Assembly (NCBI RefSeq): GCF_003253995.1
Contig: NZ_QKZL01000019.1
Coordinates: 1-64,000, forward strand
Length of the DNA stretch: 64,000 nucleotides
Direction: 5' to 3'
Source of the DNA: Palleronia aestuarii
GTDB lineage: Bacteria; Pseudomonadota; Alphaproteobacteria; Rhodobacterales; Rhodobacteraceae
This document shows positions 26,372-51,029 of this stretch, piece after piece. The notes under the pieces were generated by a model, which did no database searches, was not told the origin of the DNA, and worked only from the letters and a program-made list of their open reading frames with translations. Made by a program: the position numbers and the translations under genes. Each line of letters begins with the position of its first letter. The stretch's first letter is position 1.

Positions 26372-27415
26372 TCAGCGGGTGATGAAGGCGTCCCAGCGTT
26401 CCTGGATCGCGGGGCGGTTCTCGGCCCAGAAATCCCCGCTGATCGGCAGCTGCACCGCCAGGTTGTCCGGGGCGGACGGGCTGATCGCGGTCTCGTCCTC
26501 GGTGATCTTGCCCTCCTCGAAGGCGAGCGAGGTGGTCGGTCCGTAATTGATGAGGCCGGGGATGTTGGCCTGCAGGTCCGGCTCGACCATGCGCGCGAGC
26601 ACCTCCATCGCGAGCTCGGCATTGGGCGCGCCCCGCGGGATCGCGAGGCAGTCGAGCGACAGGAGCCCTTCGTTGAAGGTCAGCTCCGCGGGCACGCCCG
26701 CCTCCTGCACCGCGTCGAGCCGGCCGTTCCAGATCGAGGTCATGTCGACCTCGCCGTCGGCGATGAGCTGCGCCGATTGCGCCCCGGTCGACCACCAGAC
26801 GTCGATATCGGGACGGATCTCCTCGAGCTTGGCGAAGGCACGGTCGACACCCTCGGGCGTCGAGAGCGTGTCGTAGACCTCCTCCATCGCGACGCCGTCG
26901 GCGATGAGCGCGATCTCCATGTTGCCCATCGGCACGTTCTGCAGCGCCCGCGCGCCGGGAAACGCCTCGACATCCCAGAAATCCGCCCAGGAGGCGGGAT
27001 AGGTGTCGATGTACTCGGTGTTGTAGGCGAGCGCGGTGGAATAGTAGATGATGCCGATCCAGCCGTCGGAATAGGCGCTCTCCTCGAACCCCTCCGTCGA
27101 GATCATGTCGTAGTCGAGCGGCTCGAAGAGGCCCTCCGCCTCGGCGAGGGCGCAATCGCTCAGGCCCAGATCGACGATGTCCCAGCTGACCGCGCCCGAC
27201 ATGACCTGCGCGCGGACTTCCGCGATGCCCGTCAGCGTGTCCTCGCGGATGGTGATCCCCATCTCCTCCTCGATCGGATCGAGCAGCGCCTCGCGCTGTG
27301 CCTCCTGGTAGGTGCCGCCATAGGACGTGAAGGTCAGATCCTGCGCCCAGGCGGCCGGTGCCGCGAGCGTGAGCACGCAAAGGGTCGCGGAACGCGCGTG
27401 TCGTGGATGTTTCAT
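26372..27415 (-). CDS. ABC transporter substrate-binding protein, PotD-like
   Basis: This 347-residue periplasmic receptor of the spermidine/putrescine superfamily has a signal peptide MKHPRHARSATLCVLTLAAP ending AWA-Q, then LTFTSYGGTYQEAQREALLDP. The conserved LINYGPTTS segment lies near the C-terminus. An alternative ATG at 27436 would add seven residues but lacks a ribosome-binding site. The importer operon is divergent from a PuuR-like regulator and a PuuB-like oxidase, so a polyamine or similar amine is the best guess for the ligand. Confidence 0.9.
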   Translation of the reverse strand: MKHPRHARSATLCVLTLAAPAAWAQDLTFTSYGGTYQEAQREALLDPIEEEMGITIREDTLTGIAEVRAQVMSGAVSWDIVDLGLSDCALAEAEGLFEPLDYDMISTEGFEESAYSDGWIGIIYYSTALAYNTEYIDTYPASWADFWDVEAFPGARALQNVPMGNMEIALIADGVAMEEVYDTLSTPEGVDRAFAKLEEIRPDIDVWWSTGAQSAQLIADGEVDMTSIWNGRLDAVQEAGVPAELTFNEGLLSLDCLAIPRGAPNAELAMEVLARMVEPDLQANIPGLINYGPTTSLAFEEGKITEDETAISPSAPDNLAVQLPISGDFWAENRPAIQERWDAFITR

Positions 27416-27430
27416 GTTGGCCCCGTCGAT

Positions 27431-27473
27431 TTTCATTCTTATTGAAATATCTTGTTGTGAGTTTCATCCTGAA
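27431..27473. promoter_or_regulatory. Paired inverted repeats in the divergent polyamine-locus promoter
   Basis: TTTCA-N7-TGAAA spans 27431-27447, and a second, shorter TTCA-N3-TGAA lies at 27463-27473. Both fall in the 82-base AT-rich gap between the PotD-like gene and the XRE-cupin regulator. Repeated half-sites of the same sequence at this position suit an operator for the adjacent regulator controlling both directions. No experimental counterpart is claimed. Confidence 0.55.
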
Positions 27474-27497
27474 GCGAATTTGTTAAGGCTGTCAACA

Positions 27498-28118
27498 TTG
27501 CCAGAAGACCATCTCGACCGACCTGACGGTCCCAGGCCGCGCGCCTCGCAGGACGCGGCGCGGATCGGCCGGCGCCTGCGCGACCGCCGCAAGCTGCGCG
27601 GCCTGTCGCTGCGCGACGTGGCCGGGCGGGCCGGGATCTCGCTCGGGCAGCTGAGCCAGATCGAACGCGGGTTGAGCGTGCCGTCGCTCGACGCGATGAT
27701 CGCGATCTGCGCCGGGATGGACATGCCCGTGAGCTGGCTTTTCGACAATGCGGGCCCGGGCGGAGGGGCGGATGACGAGGAAATGGTCGTTCGCCGCGCC
27801 AAGCGCCGCATTCTCGATCTGGGCGCGAAAGGGATGGTCAAGGAGATGCTGACCCCCGACCACGTGCGCGACGTGCAGATGATGCGGATCGTGATCCGTC
27901 CCGGCGGCTCCACGGGCGAGACCGCCTATGCCCATGCGGAGGGCGCCAAATGCGGCACCGTCCTGTCGGGCATGCTTTCGCTCGAGATCGACGGACGCGT
28001 CCACCTCGTCCGCTCGGGCGACAGCTTCGCCTTTCCGGCCACCGCGATGATCCGGTTCTGGAACGACGCGTCCGAGGATGCCGAGGTGATCTGGGTCGGC
28101 AGCCCGGCCTTCTACTGA
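27498..28118 (+). CDS. XRE-family regulator with C-terminal cupin domain (PuuR-like)
   Basis: This protein of about 206 residues has an N-terminal helix-turn-helix (IGRRLRDRRKLRGLSLRDVA, then SLGQLSQIERGLSVPSLDAM, residues about 20-75). A cupin domain (about 125-205) contains IVIRPGGSTGETAYAHAEGA and SGDSFAFPATAMIRFWN. This is the layout of PuuR and related repressors of amine catabolism. No ATG or GTG lies near the domain start. TTG at 27498 preceded by AAGG is the most likely start. It is 42 bases upstream of the oxidase gene and opposite the transporter, so it probably controls both. Confidence 0.87.
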   Translation: MPEDHLDRPDGPRPRASQDAARIGRRLRDRRKLRGLSLRDVAGRAGISLGQLSQIERGLSVPSLDAMIAICAGMDMPVSWLFDNAGPGGGADDEEMVVRRAKRRILDLGAKGMVKEMLTPDHVRDVQMMRIVIRPGGSTGETAYAHAEGAKCGTVLSGMLSLEIDGRVHLVRSGDSFAFPATAMIRFWNDASEDAEVIWVGSPAFY

Positions 28119-28160
28119 CAGCACCACGAACGGCCCCGTCCCAAGGCAAGGAGTTTCCCG

Positions 28161-29453
28161 ATGATCGCAGACGAACGCCCCGTTCTCGCCGACAGCCTCT
28201 ACACGGCCACGGCCAATCCGAGCGTGGAGGCGGCGCCGCTCGAGGGCCGCGCCGAGACCGAGGTCGCCGTCATCGGCGCGGGCTTCACCGGGCTCTCGAC
28301 CGCGCTTCACCTCGCCGAGCGCGGCGTCGCGGTGACGGTTCTCGAGGCGCAGAGCCCCGGCTGGGGCGCCTCGGGCCGCAACGGAGGCCAGATCAATCCG
28401 GGCCTGAAGCACGATCCCGAGGCGGTGATCGCGAAATTCGGCGCCGGGATGGGCGGACGGATGCTCGACCTCTCCTCCGCCGCGCCCGATCTCGTCTTGG
28501 ACATCGTGCGCCGGCACGCCATCGACTGCGACGCCGTGCAGCCGGGCTGGATCCAGCCCGCCCACGACGCGGCCTCGATGCGGATGCTCGAGGACCGCGC
28601 GCGGCAATGGGCGGCGCGCGGCGTCGAGCTGAGGCTCCTGTCGCAGGCGGAGGTCCGGGGGCTGATCGGGTCGGAGGCCTATATCGGCGGGCTCCTCGAT
28701 CCCAGGGGCGGCAACCTGCATCCCCTGAACTACGCGCTGGGGCTGGCCGACGCGGTGCGCCGCCTCGGCGGACGGGTCCACGGACGCTCGCGGGTCACGG
28801 CGCTCGACCGCGAGGGGGCGGGCCACCTGCTGCGCACCGAGCGCGGGGAACTCGCCGCGCGCCGCGTCGTCGTGGCGACCAACGCCTATACCGATCGGTT
28901 CCTGCCGCCGCTCGGCCGGACGCTCCTGCCGATCAGGTCGGTGCAGGTCGCGACGCAGCCGCTCTCGGACAATCTGCGCCGCTCGATCCTACCCCAGCGC
29001 CAGGCGGTGGCCGATACGCGGCGGGTGATGGTCTATTACCGCACCGACGCGCAGGGCCGGCTCCTGATGGGCGGGCGCGGCGCGTTCGACGATCGCGGCA
29101 ACACGCGGCTTCTGGAACTCCTGCGCCGGACCACGCGCGAGCTCTTCCCGCAGGTGGGGGAGGTGGAATGGGCCCATGCCTGGGGCGGCGACCTGGCGCT
29201 GACCACCGACCATTACACGCGCCTTTGCGTGCTCGGGGACGGGATCGTGTCGGCGACCGCCTATAACGGGCGCGGTGTCGCGCTCGCCACCGCGATGGGA
29301 CGGGTTCTCGCGGACTGGGCAACCGGCACCGAGGAAGGGGCGCTCGACTTCCCCGTCACCGCGCCGAAGACGGTGCCGTTCCACTTTCTGCGCAAGCCTG
29401 CCATCCAGGCCGCGATCGGCTGGTCCCGCCTGCGCGACGCGCTGCCGTTCTGA
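28161..29453 (+). CDS. FAD-dependent amine oxidoreductase (PuuB/OrdL-like, DAO family)
   Basis: This 430-residue flavoprotein of the D-amino-acid oxidase fold has the dinucleotide motif AVIGAGFTGLSTALHLAERG (about residues 35-54), then GWGASGRNGGQINPGLKHDP, typical of gamma-glutamylputrescine oxidase-like enzymes. The C-terminal SATAYNGRGVALATAMG completes the FAD site. It would oxidatively deaminate an amine, probably gamma-glutamylputrescine or a related compound. AAGGAGTTTCCCG precedes the ATG. Glutamylputrescine synthetase (PuuA) is not in the window. Confidence 0.88.
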   Translation: MIADERPVLADSLYTATANPSVEAAPLEGRAETEVAVIGAGFTGLSTALHLAERGVAVTVLEAQSPGWGASGRNGGQINPGLKHDPEAVIAKFGAGMGGRMLDLSSAAPDLVLDIVRRHAIDCDAVQPGWIQPAHDAASMRMLEDRARQWAARGVELRLLSQAEVRGLIGSEAYIGGLLDPRGGNLHPLNYALGLADAVRRLGGRVHGRSRVTALDREGAGHLLRTERGELAARRVVVATNAYTDRFLPPLGRTLLPIRSVQVATQPLSDNLRRSILPQRQAVADTRRVMVYYRTDAQGRLLMGGRGAFDDRGNTRLLELLRRTTRELFPQVGEVEWAHAWGGDLALTTDHYTRLCVLGDGIVSATAYNGRGVALATAMGRVLADWATGTEEGALDFPVTAPKTVPFHFLRKPAIQAAIGWSRLRDALPF

Positions 29454-29664
29454 CTTCTTCTGGGTCTAGACGGAAAGCGGCCGGGAGCCGCAATCCGGAA
29501 CCGGCCATGGACAGAAGGTCAGTCCGTGAAATGGCGCCCGCAATGGCCTGTCGACCGAAAGCGCGCGGCCATCTTCCTTGAAAAAGGCGGCTTGCCGGAC
29601 CGGTCGCCCCTCGAAGCGGAGCCGGCCCGGCAGGCGGAGAGGGGCGAAGGACGCCCCGCCGCGC

Positions 29665-30975
29665 TTACCGCTCCCGCATCGCGTGCTGGACCTGGTCGAC
29701 CATCGGCTTCACGAGGTAGGACAGGATCGAGCGCTCCTGCGTCTGGACGAAGACCTCGAGCGGCATGCCGGGGCGCAGGACCGCGCCGTCGATGCGGCCG
29801 AGTTCGTCCTCGGCGATCTGCAGGCGCGCGAGGTAGAAGGTCTGCCCGGTCCCCTCGTCGGTACTGGCATCGGGCGAGATGTCGATCACCGCGCCGCCGA
29901 GCTGGGGGGTCGTGCGCTGGTCGAGCCCGGTGAAGCGCAGCCGCGCCGCCTGTCCGGGATAGACCTGGTCCACGCTCTGCGGATCGAGGCGCATCTCGAC
30001 GATCAGCCGGTCGTCGCCGGGAATGATCGTCACCAGCCGCTCGCCGGGCGCCACGACCTGTCCCAGCGTATGCACCGACAATTCGTGCAGCCGGCCGCCG
30101 ATCGGGGCCCGTACGCTCAGCCGCCTCTGGCTGTCCATCGCGCCGATCTCCTCCTGGCGGAGTTGCGCGAGCCGGTCGCGGATCTCGTCGAGCTCGGTCA
30201 GTGCCTCCTCGCGGAACGTCTCGTCGAGGAGCGCGCGCTCGTACTGGCGGCCCGTGATCTCTTCGCGAGCCTCCAGGATCCGGGCGTCGAGGGACGCATC
30301 CTCGGCCTGGAGCTCCGCGAGCGAGCGTTTCGCATCGCGCAGGTCCGAGGCCCGGAGCAGGTTCGAATCCGACAGGCGCTGCCGGGTCTCGACCTCTTCC
30401 GCCGCGATCTCCATGCTCTGCGCGGCGGCGCGCTTTTGCGCCCGGAGCGCCACGACCTTCTCCTCGAGCTGGGCAATCTGGGCGCCGAGCTGGTTCTCGC
30501 GGCCGGCCCGAGCGGCGGCCCGCGCGCGCATCAGGTCGGCCTGGCCGCGCAGGAGCGCGTCGGCCTGTGGCGTTCCCGCGGCACGCAAGGCGGGCGACGT
30601 CTCGATGTCCGCCGCGCCCGCAAGTTCCGCCTGGAGCCGGGCCTCCTTGGCAAGGAGCGTGTCGATCTGGCCCTGGATGATGCCGAGCCGCGCCTCGACG
30701 GTGGTCGGGTCGAGGCGGAAGAGGACCTGGCCCTTCTCCACGGCATCGCCCTCGGCCACGCGGATCTCGGCCACGGTGCCGCCCTCGAGATGCTGGATCT
30801 CCTTCCACCGCCCCTCGACGATGAGCTTGCCCATGCCCACCACGGCACCGCTGATCTGGGCCAGGGCCGCCACGCCGCCCGCGCCGCCGAGGAGGAGCAC
30901 CCCCACGAGGAGCGCGATCTTCACCTGCCGGCCCACCGAGTGGACGAGCGCGGCATCAATCTGGTCGTATCTCAT
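29665..30975 (-). CDS. Type I secretion membrane-fusion protein, HlyD family (PrtE-like)
   Basis: This 436-residue periplasmic adaptor has a single membrane anchor (KIALLVGVLLLGGAGGVAAL) and a biotinyl-lipoyl half motif VEGRWKEIQHLEGGTVAEIR. A long alpha-helical hairpin rich in Ala, Glu and Arg (about residues 90-280) follows, then the second lipoyl half VRAPIGGRLHELSVHTLGQV. The C-terminal beta-barrel ends with VLRPGMPLEVFVQT, conserved in HlyD/PrtE. Its start overlaps the ABC protein gene (ATGA). It would link that ABC protein to a TolC-type channel, which is not encoded here. Confidence 0.94.
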   Translation of the reverse strand: MRYDQIDAALVHSVGRQVKIALLVGVLLLGGAGGVAALAQISGAVVGMGKLIVEGRWKEIQHLEGGTVAEIRVAEGDAVEKGQVLFRLDPTTVEARLGIIQGQIDTLLAKEARLQAELAGAADIETSPALRAAGTPQADALLRGQADLMRARAAARAGRENQLGAQIAQLEEKVVALRAQKRAAAQSMEIAAEEVETRQRLSDSNLLRASDLRDAKRSLAELQAEDASLDARILEAREEITGRQYERALLDETFREEALTELDEIRDRLAQLRQEEIGAMDSQRRLSVRAPIGGRLHELSVHTLGQVVAPGERLVTIIPGDDRLIVEMRLDPQSVDQVYPGQAARLRFTGLDQRTTPQLGGAVIDISPDASTDEGTGQTFYLARLQIAEDELGRIDGAVLRPGMPLEVFVQTQERSILSYLVKPMVDQVQHAMRER

Positions 30976-32714
30976 CGTGAAGCCCTTTCCGGCTCGTGTG
31001 TCGCGTTCCTGGCCGGCCGGGGAACCGGCACGACCTTGCCCATGACCGCGTCGCGGTCGCCGAACTGCACCTGGTGGCCGTTCTGGATGACGAGGCCCCT
31101 GTTGACCGCGGAGAGCGCGCTCGCGCGGTGGGCGATGACGATCACGATCCCGCCGCGGGCGCGCACCGCCTTCATGGCCTGGGTCAGCGCCCGCTCGCCC
31201 ATCGTGTCGAGATTGGAATTGGGCTCGTCGAGGACCACCAGGAAGGGCGATCCGTAGAGCGCCCGGGCCAGGCCCAGCCGCTGCCGCTGCCCGGCCGAGA
31301 GGCGGGTGCCGAACTCGCCGATCTGGGTCTCGTAGCCCTCCGGCAATCCGACGATCATCTCGTGGATGCCGGCGAGGTTCGCGGCCTCGAGGACCTGCTC
31401 GATCTGCGGCTCGGCGCTGAAACGGCAGATGTTCTCTGCCACGGTGCCGTCGAAGAGCTCCACGTCCTGCGGCAGGTAGCCGATGAACGCGCCGCGTTCG
31501 GCCTCGGTCCATTGATCGAGCGTCGCCCCGTCGAGGCGCACCGAGCCCGCGAGCTGCGGCCAGACGCCGACGAGGGCGCGCGCGAGGCTCGACTTGCCCG
31601 ATCCCGACGGTCCGATGATCCCGAGCCCGTCGCCCGCGCGGAGCTCGAAGCTCGCATCCTGCAGCAGGAGCGCCTCGTCGCCCGGCGCAGCCGTGGCCAG
31701 CCCCTCGACCTTTAGCCCGGCCCGGGGCGCGGGCAGGCCCGCCGTCGCCGGCTGGTCGCGGCAGGCCTTCAGAGTCTCGTTGAGCCGGGTCGTGGCCTGG
31801 CGCGCCGCGATGAAGCTCGGCCAGTGCGAGACGGCCTGCTCGATCGGGGCGAGCGCGCGGGCCATGATGATCGACGATGCGATCATGACGCCCGGAGAGA
31901 CCTCCTGCAGGATCACGAGCCAGGCGCCGAGCCCGAGCATCGCCGATTGCAGCATGAGCCGCGTCATCTTGATCGTGGAGGAGAAGAGGGTGCCGTGGTC
32001 GGACATGGCCTGCTGCCGGCGGTACTGCTCTTCCACGGCGCCGGAATAGCGGGTGGCGAGGTTGTCGAAGAGGCCCATCGCGGTGATCGATTCCGCGTTG
32101 CGCCGGGCCGTGGACATCATCCGGCTCTGCTGGCCCGAACTTGCGGAGAGATCCCGCGAGGGGCCGCGCGACAGGAATTCGTTGGCCACGACGAGCACGC
32201 CGATCACGACGCCCCCGCCCACGGCCAGCGCGCCGAGCCATTGGTGGAAGAGGAAAATGAGAAGGAAGTAGAAGGGCATGAAGGGCAGGTCGAAGATCGC
32301 CGCCGGCCCGGGGGAGCCCAGGAACTTCCGGATCGCCTCGACGTCGCGATGCGGGTTGATCGAGGCGGCGCGTCGCCCGGCCACCATCGGCATCCGCAGG
32401 TTGGCCCGGAAGGCGGGCCCCGAAAGTTTGGCATAGACCCGCATGGCGATCCGGTTCAGCGCCCGGAGCCGCAGGATGTCGAGCAGCCCGCTGGTGAGAT
32501 AGAGGCCGATCGCGATCCCGGCTAGGACCAGGAGGGTGGGCGTGCTGCCGCTCGCGAGCACGCGGTCGTAGACCTGGAGCATGAAGACCGGACCGGTCAG
32601 CATGAGCAGGTTCACGATCGCGCTGATCACGAAGATCGCGCCGAAGGCATGGCCGCAGACGCGGATCGTGCGGCCGACGGTCGGGATCGTCTGGTCTTGG
32701 GACACTTCAATCAT
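30972..32714 (-). CDS. Type I secretion ABC permease/ATPase (PrtD-like)
   Basis: This 580-residue half-transporter has six membrane segments in residues about 20-300, beginning FVISAIVNLLMLTGPVFMLQVYDRVLAS, a PrtD/LapB signature. Walker A is GPSGSGKSS, the signature LSAGQRQRLGLARAL and Walker B LVVLDEPNSNLD; the switch His is in VIAHRAS. There is no N-terminal C39 peptidase or C39-like domain, so it fits exporters of cargo with an uncleaved C-terminal signal. It follows the giant cargo gene after a hairpin. Confidence 0.95.
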   Translation of the reverse strand: MIEVSQDQTIPTVGRTIRVCGHAFGAIFVISAIVNLLMLTGPVFMLQVYDRVLASGSTPTLLVLAGIAIGLYLTSGLLDILRLRALNRIAMRVYAKLSGPAFRANLRMPMVAGRRAASINPHRDVEAIRKFLGSPGPAAIFDLPFMPFYFLLIFLFHQWLGALAVGGGVVIGVLVVANEFLSRGPSRDLSASSGQQSRMMSTARRNAESITAMGLFDNLATRYSGAVEEQYRRQQAMSDHGTLFSSTIKMTRLMLQSAMLGLGAWLVILQEVSPGVMIASSIIMARALAPIEQAVSHWPSFIAARQATTRLNETLKACRDQPATAGLPAPRAGLKVEGLATAAPGDEALLLQDASFELRAGDGLGIIGPSGSGKSSLARALVGVWPQLAGSVRLDGATLDQWTEAERGAFIGYLPQDVELFDGTVAENICRFSAEPQIEQVLEAANLAGIHEMIVGLPEGYETQIGEFGTRLSAGQRQRLGLARALYGSPFLVVLDEPNSNLDTMGERALTQAMKAVRARGGIVIVIAHRASALSAVNRGLVIQNGHQVQFGDRDAVMGKVVPVPRPARNATHEPERASR

Positions 32715-32732
32715 CTCCTGGATGGGATTGTC

Positions 32733-32758
32733 CCGCCGCGCCCGGAGGGGCGCGGCGG
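32733..32758 (-). terminator. Strong hairpin between cargo gene and exporter gene
   Basis: An 11-base perfect GC stem (CCGCCGCGCCC and its complement) with a four-base loop lies 8 bases beyond the stop codon of the giant gene. It lies about 18 bases ahead of the exporter ATG. There is no T-run, so it is more likely a partial attenuator or mRNA-end stabiliser than a full terminator. It would allow more cargo than exporter, as with the terminator between hlyA and hlyB of the haemolysin operon. Confidence 0.7.
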
Positions 32759-32766
32759 AGCCGGGT

Positions 32767-45966
<13,200 letters not shown>

Positions 45967-46718
45967 GGCGGACTCGATACTGACAGGTACAGAAAGGGGC
46001 TTCGAACGCGGCGCCGTCGGACGGCTCCGTCCCGACCTCGGGCACGGGCTCGAACTCGGGCAGGGCGGCGGTCTAGGGTTCGGTGTCGGGTGCGGCGCCG
46101 GTTCGGACATCGGCGGAGCTGCCGGAACCGATCTCGGCGCGGGCATGCGTGATGGCGTCCGGACGGGTCCCGGCGACCGCATCGCCGGAGCGGGCGGGCG
46201 CGAGGGAAGTCTCGAAAAATCCGGAACGGCCAGCGGGCATGGGAGTTCTCTCGAAGACGAATTGACGAGAGTTTTCTGAAAAATCCCCCGGGCTTAATCC
46301 ATCTGCGAATCGTGCAGTGTTCCATTCGGAACGAATAGCGATCTGGCCCGAACTCTATTTGAAACGGAAAGGGCGTCGGCGTTTCAGGTATTCAACCGGA
46401 AGAACAAAGGGTGTTTCGGCATATTCCGACCGAAGAAAACCGATAAATTCTTCCTAAACGAATTAACTATGAACGAATTGTTATTCCAGTTCGCGCGCCT
46501 GAGTATAATGAAAGCGGAATATTAATCCTGTGGTTGCGGCGCTCCTTTCAAAAGAAGATACAATACTCGGCACAGGATCGTTTTGTATCTGTCTATCAAC
46601 CTGAAATCGAAAAATCTTTCTCGCTCATTCGCGTTTCGGATAGGAATTTACCCGAGCATGGGCCCGACGTTCCGGGCCGCGGCCCGGAAGTGCCATCCGT
46701 AGCGAGTGGATCCATGAC
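45967..46718. other. 750-base divergent regulatory region, AT-rich in its middle
   Basis: This gap separates the giant gene from the divergent LuxR-type regulator. About 45,970-46,260 is GC-rich and non-coding in character. About 46,300-46,680 is much more AT-rich than any flanking gene. No protein gene is supported inside. It must hold the promoters of both neighbours and is long enough for multiple regulator sites. Confidence 0.65.
46478..46509 (+). promoter_or_regulatory. Candidate promoter toward the LuxR-type regulator
   Basis: A perfect TATAAT hexamer at 46504-46509 is preceded by TTGTTA at 46478-46483, a spacer of 20 bases, longer than the usual 17. It would leave an untranslated leader of about 200 bases before the regulator ATG at 46719. 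The AT-rich setting makes chance occurrence possible. Confidence 0.4.
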
Positions 46719-47344
46719 ATGATCGAGACCATCTGCATCATCAGCGACAGCAATCTCGTGCGCGCCTATCTCGAGGGATCGCTCGCCGAGGCCGCCTGCA
46801 CCATCTCCTCCCTGGAAGACGCCAGCCGTTTCGAGACCGAGGATCCCGGCCCGGGCGAGATCGTCGTGTGGGAAGTGAGCTGCGCGCGACGGTGCGGCGC
46901 GGTCCTAGATCGGCTGAAATCCCGCGGCGTGGCGCTCGACAAGGTGATCCTGCTGCTCCGTGGCGAGACCCTGGCGGTCGAACTGCACCGTTTCGTGCGC
47001 GATATCGGAGCGATCCTGGGCCCCGACACGCCGGTGGAGGTGCTGAAGCAGGTCCTGCATCCGGTGCAGGCGGGAGCCTGCGTGCTGCCCCGTCGCCTCC
47101 TGGGCGAGATCCTACCGGCGCATCCGGCCGTCGCCGCGTTTCCGGAGACTGTCCAACACCTGACGAACCAGGAACGGGTGATCCTCCAACGTCTGTCGGT
47201 CGGCAATTGCAACAAGACGATCGCGTCGGAGCTGAACATCACCGACGGGACCGTCCGCGTCCACGTGCGCTCGATATTGCGCAAGCTCGGCGTGCGGAAC
47301 CGCACCGAGGCGGCGCTCTATGCGGGGCAGTTCGGCAGCGTGGC

Positions 47345-47348
<4 letters not shown>
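46719..47348 (+). CDS. LuxR-type transcriptional regulator with degenerate receiver
   Basis: This 209-residue protein has a C-terminal GerE/LuxR helix-turn-helix: LTNQERVILQRLSVGNCNKT, ending with a recognition helix region DGTVRVHVRSILRKLGVRNR (about residues 147-200). The N-terminal 120 residues look like a receiver fold (ICIISDSNLVRAYLEGSL) but lack the phospho-acceptor Asp. Where receivers have a D-x-x-MP segment, this has IVVWEVSCARR. It is probably controlled by something other than phosphorylation. It is divergent from the giant adhesin gene, and regulation of that gene is the simplest hypothesis. Confidence 0.85.
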
Positions 47349-50062
<2,714 letters not shown>

Positions 50063-50504
50063 GATGGAAAACCGTTCGATCTGCAAATACCGCTCGGGAC
50101 CTATCGGCAGTTGGAAAAGAAAACATGAATGGACGCCTGGGGGACCGTCGCGCCAGCCGCCGGAGCCGGTGGCTACCCTTTGGGCGAGCGTCCGTCTCGA
50201 TGCGTGGCTGGTGGGTCGATCTCGACCAGGCGGTCCCGACGGCGCTCTGGGTTGCAACGAGTACATTCCCGGCGGGAGGGGCGGGCATCGATCCCGAGGG
50301 CACATCTCGACGGCAAGCCGAAGCGGGCCCGGCGCTCGGCGTCCGACACATACCTCGGCATAAGCGCGCTGGATCGACGGAGCAGGGGGCGCTCACGTAT
50401 CGAGGGGAGATGTTTTCGCGTCGGACACGAAAACGGCGGGCCCGTCGCCGAGCCCGCCGTTCGTCTTTCCGTCGATCAGCCGGTCCGCAGACCGGCCGGT
50501 CGGT
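50063..50504. other. Gap between hybrid kinase and phasin genes
   Basis: This roughly 440-base stretch holds the kinase upstream region on one side and the phasin terminator on the other. Open frames of 60-180 codons occur here on the plus strand, but none has a ribosome-binding site or recognisable protein content. Apart from the terminator I see no feature. Confidence 0.5.
50429..50461 (-). terminator. Rho-independent terminator of the phasin gene
   Basis: On the minus strand, about 45 bases after the phasin stop, a perfect 10-base stem AACGGCGGGC with its complement and a 10-base loop is followed by TTTTC. The long GC stem and the T-run at the right arm make a standard intrinsic terminator. 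Confidence 0.85.
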
Positions 50505-50936
50505 TCAGGCGGCCTTCTTCGCCGCGGAGCCGGCCTTGTCGGCGGCACTCTCGGCATTGGCCATGGCCTTGTCGGCGATCTCGCGGCCGGTCTCGGAGGC
50601 CATGTCCGCGGAATGGCGGGCGGCTTCCTGCGTCACGCCGGCGAAATCCTGCGCGGTGCGCATGACGAGTTCCATCTGCTTCTGCACGAACGTGCCGTAG
50701 GCCTGACCGTAAGCGGCGGGCTCGTCACGAACCTGGGCGAACTCGCGCATGTTCTCGAAGCCTTCCTTCATGGCCTCGCTGAAGATGTCGGTCGAGCGGG
50801 TGCCGGTGTCGACCATGACTTGCGTCAGGCGCTCGTTCGAGCTGGCCATCGTCTTAAAGACGTTCTGGTAGCCCTGCGGGTCGAACAGGTTCTGGATGTC
50901 GTTGGCGGCGGATTTGGTGTTCTGCTTCGTAGCCAT
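50505..50936 (-). CDS. phaP: Phasin family protein
   Basis: This 143-residue, Ala-rich, mostly helical protein coats polyhydroxyalkanoate granules. It has SNERLTQVMVDTGTRSTDIF and EAMKEGFENMREFAQVRDEP, then YGTFVQKQMELVMRTAQDFA, as in phasins of Paracoccus and Rhodobacter. The last 40 residues form an Ala/Lys/Asp-rich tail ending GSAAKKAA. AGAAGGAGATTTGAC is a strong ribosome-binding site. Two PhaR-like operators lie 65 and 94 bases upstream, and a terminator follows, so it is a self-contained regulated unit. Confidence 0.92.
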   Translation of the reverse strand: MATKQNTKSAANDIQNLFDPQGYQNVFKTMASSNERLTQVMVDTGTRSTDIFSEAMKEGFENMREFAQVRDEPAAYGQAYGTFVQKQMELVMRTAQDFAGVTQEAARHSADMASETGREIADKAMANAESAADKAGSAAKKAA

Positions 50937-51000
50937 GTCAAATCTCCTTCTGGAGGGTCGGGGGAAAGGGTAGTTGCGCGCTGTTGACCCTCAGGTAACG

Positions 51001-51011
51001 CTGCAGCGCAG
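51001..51011. promoter_or_regulatory. PhaR-type operator 1 upstream of the phasin
   Basis: CTGCAGCGCAG fits the CTGC-N3-GCAG palindrome described for PhaR binding in Rhodobacter and related bacteria. It lies 65 bases before the phasin start. PhaR represses phasin genes until granules form. Confidence 0.75.
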
Positions 51012-51029
51012 AACTACAAGCGGGATACG

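Noticed and set aside
46534-46722. A 62-codon frame (TTG start) ending in a four-base overlap with the LuxR-type regulator
   Set aside because: The overlap would suit a coupled leader peptide, but the start codon is weak, there is no ribosome-binding site and codon use changes halfway. It may be chance read-through of the untranslated leader.
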